Source: Selenomonadaceae bacterium
GTDB taxonomy: Bacteria > Bacillota > Negativicutes > Selenomonadales > Selenomonadaceae
NCBI GenBank assembly: GCA_016280345.1
Contig: JAEEGN010000290.1
Span: 1-12,041, forward strand
DNA length: 12,041 nucleotides
Reading direction: 5' to 3'
Both the position numbers and the translations under genes were made by a program. Below are positions 1 through 6,260 of this stretch, one piece after another. The notes under the pieces were generated by a model that worked only from the letters and a program-made list of their open reading frames with translations, ran no database searches and was not told the DNA's origin. The first letter of the stretch is position 1. The number at the start of each line of letters is the position of its first letter.

Positions 1-85
1 CGACAGGCGCAGGGGCGCGCTCCGGCGCGGCCGGCGGCTTCTCCGCCTCCAGCGGCCGGCGGGCCGCCTCGTCCTCAGTCTTCAT
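1..85 (-). CDS. Unknown protein, N-terminal fragment (continues past left edge)
   Basis: An ATG at 85-83 opens a frame of 28 codons without a stop up to the window edge. The start lies inside the last codons of rsfS (11-nt overlap). A GGAG sequence about 9 nt upstream could serve as ribosome binding site. The visible part is rich in Ala, Pro and Glu (it begins MKTEDEAARRPLEAEK) and shows no motif, membrane segment or signal peptide. Overlap with rsfS suggests it belongs to the same leftward operon. GC-rich DNA gives long open frames by chance, so the evidence is the overlap, the binding site and the absence of stops only. Function cannot be assigned. Confidence 0.45.
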   Translation of the reverse strand, partial: MKTEDEAARRPLEAEKPPAAPERAPAPV

Positions 86-425
86 AAGGCGTAAGCTCCG
101 CGTCGCTCCAGAGCTGCTCCAGAGCGTAATACTCCCGGCTGTCCCGGGTGAAGACGTGGGCCACGCAGCTGCCGTAGTCCAGCAGGATCCACTCGCCCTC
201 CCGGTAGCCTTCCTTGGGGCTCACGGCGACGCACGCCTCCCCCAGCTTCTCCTGGATGGCGTCCGCGATGGCCCGCGTCTGCGTCGTCGTGTTGGCGGAG
301 CAGACGATGAAATAGTCCGTCGCGATCGTGACCGGCGCCATCGCCATGAGCACGATGTCATGCGCTTTTTTGCTGCTGGCCGCGGCGGCGATGGCCCGCG
401 CCAGCTCCTCCGAGGTTTTGAACAT
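75..425 (-). CDS. rsfS: Ribosomal silencing factor RsfS
   Basis: 116 residues, the usual size of the RsfS/Iojap/YbeB family. Family knowledge: the protein binds uL14 on the 50S subunit and blocks joining with the 30S subunit when nutrients are short. Seen here: the N-terminal helix (TSEELA, residues 4-9), the ATDYFIVCSA strand (35-44), then EGYREGEWILLDYGSCVAHVF (72-92), where the family has its conserved Gly-x-Trp-x-x-x-Asp-Tyr and His-x-Phe elements, and the closing REYYALEQLW (97-106). The ATG at 425 is chosen because AAAGGGG lies 7 nt upstream. ATGs at 431 and 464 are also in frame, and the one at 464 has its own GAGG, so the N-terminus is not certain. It follows the LCP gene after 64 nt, and its end overlaps the next gene. 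Linkage to nadD and yqeK is common in Firmicutes. Confidence 0.93.
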   Translation of the reverse strand: MFKTSEELARAIAAAASSKKAHDIVLMAMAPVTIATDYFIVCSANTTTQTRAIADAIQEKLGEACVAVSPKEGYREGEWILLDYGSCVAHVFTRDSREYYALEQLWSDAELTPYED

Positions 426-489
426 CGACATTCCCCTTTCTGTCATACCCGCTTCCCGATTCATGCGTCAGCCCTCACCGGCGCGCCTT

Positions 490-1485
490 TCACTTCGCGC
501 TTTCCTCCGGCTTCTCTTTCGGCGGCGGGAAGAAAAGCTCCATCTTTTCCCTGATTTTCTCCGTGTCGGGGACGAAATACGTATCGTTCCCCGGAATCGG
601 CTGGCCGGGCAGGATGACGGTCTCCGGCCCGTTCTCGGAGAAGCTCCGGATGAGTCCCGCCAGTTGCGCGCTGTCCCAGACCTCGACGCTGGTATCCACC
701 CGCTCCTGCAGGAGCGGCATGATCTGCGGCAGCTTCGTCAGGACCGCGGGCTGCCGAATCTGGCTGTACAGCGCCTTCACGAATCGCTGGTGGCGCTGGA
801 CCCGGCCCACGTCGCCGAACTCGCCGCTGCGGTAGCGCAGGAACTTCAGCGCCGTCTCCCCGTCCAGGCGCTGATAGCCCTGAGGGATATGGATGGCCAG
901 ACGCGCCTCCGGGTCCTCGTAATCCATCTGCCGCTCCACGTAAACCTCGACGCCGCCCAGGGCGTCGATGATCTGCGTCATGGCCGCCGTGCCGATGGCG
1001 GCGTAGTGATGGACGGAAACGCCCAACAGGCCGCGCACCGCCTCGATCATCGCCGGCGCCCCACCCTCCCGATAGACCTCGCCGAGGCGCCGCGGGCCGC
1101 TGGCCGTATTCACCAGCGTCCCCCGGGGAATCGAGAGCAGGCGTATCCGCCCGTTGGCCCGGTCCAGGCTCAGGAACAGCACCGTATCCGCCGCCGGCTT
1201 CTGCCCGTCCGAGCCGTCGTCGATGCCCAGGAACAGGAAATTCAGATAGTCGTCAAAACGCTCGTCCAGTTCGGTCCGACGGCTCTCCCGCCGCTCGGCG
1301 TAAGACTGGTACATCGCGTAGTACTGGCCGTAAATCTCCGCCCCGACGCGGAACATCTGGAACAGCGCCCAGCCGATACCGGTCAGCACGACCAGGAAGA
1401 AGCACAGGCGGACCAGCTGCAGCAGGCGGTAGCGACGGCGGATGCGCCGTTTGTTCCGGATGTTATCTTTGGTCTCGCTGCTCAT
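490..1485 (-). CDS. LCP (LytR-CpsA-Psr) family cell-wall glycopolymer ligase
   Basis: 331 residues. A short, very basic cytoplasmic head (RNKRRIRRRYR, 10-20) is followed by one membrane segment (about 22-44), so the catalytic part faces outwards. The LCP domain starts with NFLFLGIDDG (82-91). Conserved polyprenyl-pyrophosphate-binding features are visible: Asp100 in ADTVLFLSLD, Arg121 in SIPRGT, the FLRYR element (215-219) and GDVGRVQRHQ (224-233). The family transfers lipid-linked polymers such as teichoic acid or capsule onto peptidoglycan; the substrate here cannot be told from sequence. The C-terminus ends in a Pro/Lys/Glu tail. The ATG overlaps the yqeK stop codon by 4 nt (ATGA), indicating coupled translation. 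An LCP gene between yqeK and rsfS is, from memory, typical of Negativicutes. Confidence 0.92.
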   Translation of the reverse strand: MSSETKDNIRNKRRIRRRYRLLQLVRLCFFLVVLTGIGWALFQMFRVGAEIYGQYYAMYQSYAERRESRRTELDERFDDYLNFLFLGIDDGSDGQKPAADTVLFLSLDRANGRIRLLSIPRGTLVNTASGPRRLGEVYREGGAPAMIEAVRGLLGVSVHHYAAIGTAAMTQIIDALGGVEVYVERQMDYEDPEARLAIHIPQGYQRLDGETALKFLRYRSGEFGDVGRVQRHQRFVKALYSQIRQPAVLTKLPQIMPLLQERVDTSVEVWDSAQLAGLIRSFSENGPETVILPGQPIPGNDTYFVPDTEKIREKMELFFPPPKEKPEESAK

Positions 1486-2066
1486 AGGCGCGTCCTTCCC
1501 CCGGCCAGCAGGATCTCGTTGCGCGCGGTCACGGTGTCGGGATGGATCAGCCCGCCCTTTTCCATCACGAAGAGCAAAGAGCGGTTCAGCCCGGCCAGCG
1601 TCATCTCGTCAAGGGAAGCGCGCTCCGCCACCCGCCGCAGCCCGGCGACGCCGGGATAATCCCGGTTGGGTTCGATCATGTCGGCGAAGTAGATGATCTT
1701 GTCCAGCGGCGTCATGCCCGCCCCGCCCACCGTATGGCGGCTGACCGCCCGGCGGATGGCCTCGTCCTCCACGCCGTAAACCTCCGCCAGCCGAAACGCG
1801 CCCAGCGGCCCGTGCAGGAGCAACGGCAGGGCACGCTCGACGGGTCCGACGGGGATGCCGCGCTTTTCCGCCTCGCCGATCATGGCCTCCGTCGGGAATT
1901 CCCGGGCCGCGTCGTGCAAAAGCCCCGCCAGACGCGCCGCCGCCTCATCGACGCCGAAGCGTCGGGCCAGCGCCGCCGCCGTATCGGCCACGCCCAGGGA
2001 ATGCCGGTAGCGCGACGGCTTCAGCCGCTCCTCCAGCGTCCTTCGGCAGGCTTCGTAATCCATCAT
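1482..2066 (-). CDS. yqeK: YqeK-type HD-domain bis(5'-nucleosyl)-tetraphosphatase (Ap4A hydrolase)
   Basis: 194 residues, the normal length for YqeK. The family splits diadenosine tetraphosphate symmetrically into two ADP using an iron-bearing HD domain. The metal-binding residues are all present: His22 (RYRHSLGV), the HD pair His51-Asp52 (GLLHDAARE), His85 (LLLHGPLGA), His111 (SRHTVGG) and Asp129 (IIYFADMIEPNRDYPGV, a stretch highly characteristic of YqeK). The first two codons are both ATG (2066 or 2063). The nadD stop codon lies across them, so the two genes overlap by 1-4 nt; GAAGG about 9 nt upstream is the likely binding site. At its 3' end it overlaps the LCP gene by 4 nt. The pairing nadD-yqeK is conserved across Firmicutes. 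Confidence 0.95.
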   Translation of the reverse strand: MMDYEACRRTLEERLKPSRYRHSLGVADTAAALARRFGVDEAAARLAGLLHDAAREFPTEAMIGEAEKRGIPVGPVERALPLLLHGPLGAFRLAEVYGVEDEAIRRAVSRHTVGGAGMTPLDKIIYFADMIEPNRDYPGVAGLRRVAERASLDEMTLAGLNRSLLFVMEKGGLIHPDTVTARNEILLAGGRTRL

Positions 2067-2701
2067 CGGTACAGACCTTCTTTAATGATATACTGTTCCA
2101 CCGCCGCCGGCACGATGTACTTGATCGACGCGCCGCGGCGCACGCGCTGGCGGATATCCGTCGAGGAAATCGAAAGCTCCGGCGTCGCCAGCGGATGGAT
2201 GCGCTCCGCCCCGGGATCGCCAAGCTCGCGCCGCAAGCGCGCCAGATCCGGCTCGGCGCCGGGCCGCGAGGCGGCGATGAAGCGGCAGAGCCCCAGCAAC
2301 TCCTCCACCCGGTCCCAGGTGGCGATCTCGGCGATGACGTCGGTGCCGATCAGGAAGAAGAACTCCGTATCCGCCCCCCGCTCGCGCCGCAGCGCATAGA
2401 CGGTATCAATGGAATACGACGGACCGGGGCGCTTCATCTCGATATCCGACACCTTGAAATGCGGGTTCGAGCAGGTGGCCAGCACCGTCATCAGATAGCG
2501 GTGATGGGCCGCCGTCACCTGGGAAGCCGGCTTGTGGGGCGGCGAGGCCGCGGGAATGAACAGGATCTCCTCCAGCCCGTACTCGTCCCGCACCGCCTCC
2601 GCCATCATCAGATGGCCGACGTGAATGGGATCGAAGGTACCGCCGAGAATCCCCACCCGGTGCTTCGGGCCCGTTGCTTCCTGTCGTCCTGCCACCGCCA
2701 T
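2063..2701 (-). CDS. nadD: Nicotinate-nucleotide adenylyltransferase
   Basis: 212 residues. Makes deamido-NAD from nicotinate mononucleotide and ATP, the committed adenylyl transfer of NAD synthesis, in the cytoplasm. The nucleotidyltransferase signature GGTFDPIHVGH is at 20-30 (HxGH = H27-H30), and the second ATP-binding motif ISSTDIR is at 178-184. FIPAASPPHK (48-57) and IGTDVIAEIATW (118-129) are further family marks. The frame is open for another 46 codons upstream, but ATG 2701 is preferred: the protein then begins about 15 residues before the core motif, AAAGG sits just upstream, and the ATG overlaps the stop of the small gene before it by one base (TGATG). The upstream part of that frame is the out-of-frame shadow of the small membrane protein. 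Confidence 0.95.
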   Translation of the reverse strand: MAVAGRQEATGPKHRVGILGGTFDPIHVGHLMMAEAVRDEYGLEEILFIPAASPPHKPASQVTAAHHRYLMTVLATCSNPHFKVSDIEMKRPGPSYSIDTVYALRRERGADTEFFFLIGTDVIAEIATWDRVEELLGLCRFIAASRPGAEPDLARLRRELGDPGAERIHPLATPELSISSTDIRQRVRRGASIKYIVPAAVEQYIIKEGLYR

Positions 2702-2859
2702 CACCTTTTCCCGAAAATCATATACGCGCCGCCGCAGACCGCCAGCACCGTCAGCGCGATGATCGCCGCCGCCCGGGCGTAGTCGGCGCGGTCGCGGCGG
2801 TTCTTGGGGTCGCGCCAGTACTGCCGGAACGTCCGCCAATACGCGCTGAAATCATTCAT
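2701..2859 (-). CDS. Small single-pass membrane protein (52 aa), function unknown
   Basis: A 52-codon gene fits exactly into the gap between proA and nadD. Its ATG overlaps the proA stop (ATGA, 4 nt) and its TGA overlaps the nadD ATG by one base, so all three are probably translationally coupled. The protein begins MNDFSAYWRTFRQYWRDP, continues with a cluster of Arg, Lys and Asp (residues 16-29), then has one hydrophobic helix of about 20 residues (30-49) and ends FGKR. By the positive-inside rule the charged N-terminal half should lie in the cytoplasm. No known domain or catalytic motif is visible, and I do not recognise the family. The open frame is short, so reality rests on the double overlap, the absence of another explanation for the gap and the clean membrane-protein layout. 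Confidence 0.75.
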   Translation of the reverse strand: MNDFSAYWRTFRQYWRDPKNRRDRADYARAAAIIALTVLAVCGGAYMIFGKR

Positions 2860-4112
2860 TTGCGAATCTGCCCCTGCCCCATGATCAGGTACTTGGAGCT
2901 GGTCAGCTCGTTCAGTCCCATCGGCCCGCGGGCGTGAAGCTTCTGCGTGCTGATGCCGATTTCCGCCCCGAAACCGAATTCGAAGCCGTCGGTAAAGCGC
3001 GTCGAAGCGTTCACATAAACCGCCGCCGCGTCCACCTCCCGCTGGAATCGGCGGGCGCTTTCCAGCCGGTTCGTCACGATTGTCTCCGAATGGCCGGTGT
3101 TGTAGCGGTTGATATGCTCGATGGCGGCGTCGAGGCTGTCCACCACCCGCACCGCGAGGATGAGGTCGTCGTACTCCGCCGCCCAGTCCTCCTCCGTCGC
3201 CCGGCGCATCGAGGAAACGATGGCGCGGGCCGCGTCGCAGCCCCGGAGCTCCACGCCCTTCTCCGCCATCTCTGCCGCCAGCCGGGGCAGGAAAACGGGC
3301 GCCGCGTCCTTGTGCACCAGCAGCGTCTCCATGGCGTTGCAGACCGCCGGCCGGGAAGTCTTGGCGTTCACCGCGATCCGCGCCGCCATCACGAAATCGG
3401 CGTCGTCGTCCACGTAGGTATGGCAGACCCCGGCCCCCGTCTCAATGACCGGCACCTGGCTCTCCCGCAGGACGCGCTGAATGAGCCCGGCGCCGCCCCG
3501 GGGAATGATGACGTCCAGCAGCCCGGTGAGCTGCATCATCGCCTCCACTGCCTGCCGGTCCGTCGAATCGATGAACTGGACGGCTCCCTCGGGAACGCCC
3601 GCCCGATAGGCCGCCGTCGCCAAAAGGCCGCTGACCGCCCGGTTCGAGCGGATGGCCTCGGAGCCGCCCCGCAGCAGCACGGCGTTGCCCGACTTCAGGC
3701 AAAGCGCCGCCGCGTCCGCCGTCACGTTGGGCCGCGCCTCGTAGATGATGCCGATGACGCCGATGGGCACCCGCACCCGGCGAATATTGAGCCCGTTCGG
3801 GCGCACCGTCTCCGACAGCCCCTCGCCGATCGGATCCGGCAGCGCCGCCGTCTGACGCAGGCCGTCGGCCATCGACGCCAGCCGCTCCTCGTTGAGCATC
3901 AGCCGGTCGAGAAACGACCGCTTCGTGCCCCTGGCCTCCGCCTCCCGCAAATCCTCGGCATTCGCCGCCAGCACTGCCGCCGACTCGTCCTCCAGCGCCT
4001 GCGCCATCGCCTGAAGCGCCGCGTCCTTCACCGGCCGCGGCAGTACCGCCAGTTTCCGCGACGCCGCCTTCGCCGCCTCCGCCTGCTCTCTCACCATCGC
4101 CGCCAAATCCAT
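2856..4112 (-). CDS. proA: Glutamate-5-semialdehyde dehydrogenase (gamma-glutamyl phosphate reductase)
   Basis: 418 residues, close to the E. coli enzyme (417). It reduces gamma-glutamyl phosphate to glutamate semialdehyde with NADPH, the second step of proline synthesis. An aldehyde-dehydrogenase-fold protein: RVPIGVIGIIYEARPNVT (114-131) and LLRGGSEAIRSN (146-157) form the cofactor region, VIIPRGGAGLI (201-211) is a ProA hallmark, and the catalytic Cys is C258 in KTSRPAVCNAMETL. The C-terminal half has NRYNTGHSETIVT and GFEFGFGAEIGISTQKLHARGPMGL. ATG 4112 is chosen because GGGAGGGG lies 6 nt upstream; a TTG at 4130 would be in frame but would include that binding site. It is the first gene of the leftward operon. 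proB, the usual partner, is not in this window. Confidence 0.97.
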   Translation of the reverse strand: MDLAAMVREQAEAAKAASRKLAVLPRPVKDAALQAMAQALEDESAAVLAANAEDLREAEARGTKRSFLDRLMLNEERLASMADGLRQTAALPDPIGEGLSETVRPNGLNIRRVRVPIGVIGIIYEARPNVTADAAALCLKSGNAVLLRGGSEAIRSNRAVSGLLATAAYRAGVPEGAVQFIDSTDRQAVEAMMQLTGLLDVIIPRGGAGLIQRVLRESQVPVIETGAGVCHTYVDDDADFVMAARIAVNAKTSRPAVCNAMETLLVHKDAAPVFLPRLAAEMAEKGVELRGCDAARAIVSSMRRATEEDWAAEYDDLILAVRVVDSLDAAIEHINRYNTGHSETIVTNRLESARRFQREVDAAAVYVNASTRFTDGFEFGFGAEIGISTQKLHARGPMGLNELTSSKYLIMGQGQIRK

Positions 4113-4126
4113 GCCTGCCCCTCCCA

Positions 4127-4165
4127 ACAAAAAGAAAAGGAAAACGGCTCCCGTCCGTTTTCCTT
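4127..4165 (-). promoter_or_regulatory. Terminator-like hairpin in the proA leader
   Basis: On the minus strand an 11-bp perfect stem (AAGGAAAACGG / CCGTTTTCCTT, arms 4155-4165 and 4137-4147) with a 7-nt loop is followed by TTTCTTTTTG. It lies between the predicted proA promoter (-10 at 4167-4172) and the proA binding site, so the transcript would start almost exactly at the foot of the stem. It has the form of an intrinsic terminator read leftwards, yet no leftward gene lies upstream for it to end. It may be an attenuator, an mRNA-stabilising 5' hairpin, or a guard against read-through into proA. Confidence 0.6.
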
Positions 4166-4166
4166 C

Positions 4167-4195
4167 ATTATCTCACGCGAAGCGCGCCGCGTCAA
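4167..4195 (-). promoter_or_regulatory. Promoter of the proA-nadD-yqeK-LCP-rsfS operon
   Basis: TTGACG (4195-4190), 17-nt spacer, GATAAT (4172-4167) on the minus strand. Both hexamers differ from the sigma-70 consensus at one base and the spacing is optimal. Start of transcription would be near 4160, about 50 nt before the proA ATG. Confidence 0.7.
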
Positions 4196-4610
4196 GGAAA
4201 CCGCGCGAAATTCCCCGCCGCCGACGTACGGAACGAGCAGGCAAGAACGCGCCATCCCGATCGGCATAACCCTCCACGCGAGATGTACCGGCGATATGAC
4301 AACGTGAACAAAAGAACGGCGGCCGGAGCGAAGGACGGGACGATTACCGCATTTTTCATCACGACGCCTGCCAGAATGAGGGATTGCCTGCCTAAAGAGC
4401 CGCTTGCATCGCCAGGGGAAAAGAGCAAAATAACGGAGGCATCATCAGAATGTATGGGTAAAACTGTTGGCTATGCCGCTTCATAATCCCACGGCAATCG
4501 AACATCATTATTTTGAGAAAAGTAAGTTCCGGTTGGTATATTGCAGAATCCAGAAGTTAACTTTTTAATTGAGGCCCTGAACAAAGGCCGGTCCGAATTT
4601 CATTTTCCCA
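4196..4610. other. Gene-poor intergenic region between divergent proA and ndh
   Basis: Together with the two promoters this forms a gap of about 600 bases between the proA start and the NADH dehydrogenase start. I see no protein-coding gene with a credible binding site, no tRNA and no match to a riboswitch consensus that I can recall. Base composition falls from GC-rich on the left to AT-rich on the right (about 4430 onward). Short open frames on both strands look random. One secondary promoter candidate lies at 4513-4542. Confidence 0.55.
4513..4542 (+). promoter_or_regulatory. Candidate upstream promoter for the NADH dehydrogenase gene
   Basis: TTGAGA (4513-4518), 18-nt spacer, TATATT (4537-4542) preceded by TGG, giving an extended -10. 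Weaker than the promoter at 4611-4639. Nothing but the NADH dehydrogenase gene lies downstream. Confidence 0.35.
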
Positions 4611-4639
4611 TTGTCTTTTTTTCCTCCTTCCTGTATAAT
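4611..4639 (+). promoter_or_regulatory. Promoter of the NADH dehydrogenase gene
   Basis: TTGTCT (4611-4616), 17-nt spacer, perfect TATAAT (4634-4639). The start would be near 4646, leaving a leader of about 75 nt that carries a short GGGGC/GCCCC hairpin (4673-4689) ahead of the binding site AGGGAGAAGG. Confidence 0.7.
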
Positions 4640-4720
4640 AGTAAAATATTCTTTTATGCCATGATTTCTTTTGGGGCCGGAAACGCCCCGTGTGTGAACA
4701 ACAGGGAGAAGGATTTATCC

Positions 4721-5986
4721 ATGGGAACTACGAATCGCAAGCATATCGTTGTCGTCGGCGCCGGGTTTGGCGGCGTCAAGGTCGCCCAGCTTCTGTCGAA
4801 GGAGCCGGTGGACGTCACGGTGGTGGACCGGAACAATTTCCACCTCTTTCAGCCGCTTCTCTACCAGCTCTCCACTTCGGAGCTGGACGAAAATGAGATC
4901 ACCTACCCCATCCGGGCTTTTTTCCGGAACAAGCCCAACGTGAATTTCTTCATGGCCCACGCCGAGGGTTTCCGCCCCGAGGAGAAGATCCTGGTGACCG
5001 ACCACGGCAACCTCGCCTACGATTACCTGGTGCTGGCCGCCGGGGCCACCACCAATTTCTTCGGCATGGAAAGCGTCGAGAAGAACTCCTTCGGCATGAA
5101 GACGCTGCAGGAGTCCATCGCCATCCGCAACCACGTCCTGCGCTCCTTTGAGCAGGCCAGCCGTTCCGGCGACCCGGAGGAGCGTCGTCGCCTGATGACT
5201 TTCGTCTGCGTCGGCGGCGGCCCTACCGGCGTCGAGTGCGCCGGCGCCCTTTCCGAGCTGCTTTACAACGTCATCGCCCATGAATACCACGGCATAAACC
5301 TCCAGGAGGCCAGGGTCGTCCTGGTGGAAGCCACCGACAAGGTCCTGGCCATGATGCCGGAATCGCTCCAGCAGGAGACGGTCCGCGTCCTGCGCGACGT
5401 CCGCCACGTGGACGTGCGCCTCGGCGCCCAGGTCATGGACTACGACGGCCGGGAGCTGAAGTTTAAGGACGGCCAGGTGCTGCCCACCGCCACCGTCATC
5501 TGGGCGGCGGGCGTCAAGGCCGTGTCGCTGATGAAGGAATTGGGCACCGAGACGGACCGCGCCGGCCGCGTTGTCGTAACGCCTACCCTCCAGATCAGGG
5601 AGCACCCGGAAATCTTCGCCATCGGCGACTGCGCGAACTTCATGCAGGACGGCCGTCCCCTGGCGACGGTGGCCCCTGTCGCCACCCAGCAGGCCGTGGT
5701 CTGCGTGGAAAACATCAAGACGTTGCTGCGCGGCGGCTCGAACCTCAAGAATTTCGTCTATAAGGACGTCGGCGCCATGGCCACCATCTGCCGCGGTCAC
5801 GCCGTGGTCGCCATGGGCAGCATGAAGATGCGGGGCTTCTTCGCCTGGTGCGCCTGGATGGTCGTCCACCTCATGCGGCTGGCGGGCACCTATACGAACC
5901 TCACCGTCGTCTATAAATGGTTCTGGAACTTCCTGTTCGGCCTCCGTCTCGGCCGCGTCATCAGCGATACCGAGATGAGGGACTGA
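4721..5986 (+). CDS. ndh: Type II NADH dehydrogenase (NDH-2), FAD-dependent NADH:quinone oxidoreductase
   Basis: 421 residues, typical NDH-2 size. Oxidises NADH and passes electrons to quinone at the inner membrane face without pumping protons. Two Rossmann motifs: an N-terminal FAD site VVVGAGFGG (10-18, GxGxxG) ending in the acidic VVDR (34-37), and an NADH site VCVGGGPTGVE (162-172). The second FAD site is AIGDCA (300-305). APVATQQA (318-325) matches the quinone-site motif of the family. The C-terminus (about 370-408) is rich in Trp, Phe and Leu and should be the amphipathic membrane anchor. ATG 4721 follows AGGGAGAAGG by 8 nt; the frame extends upstream but would pass through the promoter. 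NDH-2 relatives include sulfide:quinone oxidoreductases, but FHLFQPLLYQL (40-50) and the lack of redox-active Cys pairs favour NDH-2. It forms a single-gene unit closed by a terminator. Confidence 0.93.
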   Translation: MGTTNRKHIVVVGAGFGGVKVAQLLSKEPVDVTVVDRNNFHLFQPLLYQLSTSELDENEITYPIRAFFRNKPNVNFFMAHAEGFRPEEKILVTDHGNLAYDYLVLAAGATTNFFGMESVEKNSFGMKTLQESIAIRNHVLRSFEQASRSGDPEERRRLMTFVCVGGGPTGVECAGALSELLYNVIAHEYHGINLQEARVVLVEATDKVLAMMPESLQQETVRVLRDVRHVDVRLGAQVMDYDGRELKFKDGQVLPTATVIWAAGVKAVSLMKELGTETDRAGRVVVTPTLQIREHPEIFAIGDCANFMQDGRPLATVAPVATQQAVVCVENIKTLLRGGSNLKNFVYKDVGAMATICRGHAVVAMGSMKMRGFFAWCAWMVVHLMRLAGTYTNLTVVYKWFWNFLFGLRLGRVISDTEMRD

Positions 5987-5998
5987 TACGGCAACGTT

Positions 5999-6036
5999 GA
6001 CCTCCGGCAAGTGTTTTCGCCGGAGGTCTTTTTTTT
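5999..6036 (+). terminator. Intrinsic terminator after the NADH dehydrogenase gene
   Basis: Perfect 10-bp stem GACCTCCGGC / GCCGGAGGTC (5999-6008, 6019-6028), 10-nt loop, then eight T residues. It begins 12 nt after the stop codon. Confidence 0.95.
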
Positions 6037-6095
6037 ACGCGCGGCCCGGAGGAAGCGGGCCGTCGAAGGCGCGCGGCCCCAGGAACGGTGCGGGC

Positions 6096-6124
6096 TTGAC
6101 GGCAATCGGCAACTACGGTATAAT
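6096..6124 (+). promoter_or_regulatory. Promoter of the acidic-protein gene
   Basis: TTGACG (6096-6101), 17-nt spacer, perfect TATAAT (6119-6124). Transcription should start near 6131, giving a leader of about 130 nt before the ATG at 6261. The leader holds a 12-bp perfect palindrome (6222-6233) and a 20-codon frame starting at 6136 with no proper binding site. Confidence 0.8.
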
Positions 6125-6260
6125 GGAACGGTATTATGATTTTGCCCGCCGGCTGCGCCTGCTTTTGGCTTTCCGCGCCGATGCCGCCCGAGGGATGACA
6201 GGAGAGCGGTTCGCCAGGCTACGGGGCGCCCCGGTGAGAAAACGGGAAGGAATCGATGAT

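Noticed and set aside
2934..4307. Long antisense frame (457 codons) opposite proA
   Set aside because: Same shadow effect; Arg/His-rich sequence with no motif.
4113..4320. T-box leader for proA
   Set aside because: No AGGGTGG-type antiterminator element or specifier stem could be found, and the predicted promoter leaves no room for one.
4192..4428. Leftward frame of 78 codons upstream of proA
   Set aside because: Its stop lies inside the proA -35 box, there is no good binding site, and the protein has no recognisable feature apart from a short hydrophobic stretch.
4283..4486. Rightward frame of 67 codons in the proA-ndh gap
   Set aside because: No binding site at the start and no protein-like pattern; ends well before the ndh promoter.
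4715..6010. Very long antisense frame (431 codons) opposite the NADH dehydrogenase
   Set aside because: A shadow of a GC-rich gene: rich in His, Arg and Gly, no domain, and it reads through the terminator stem.
5997..6260. N-terminal extension of the acidic protein
   Set aside because: The extension would be translated from the ndh terminator and across the promoter at 6096-6124; the ATG at 6261 has a proper binding site.
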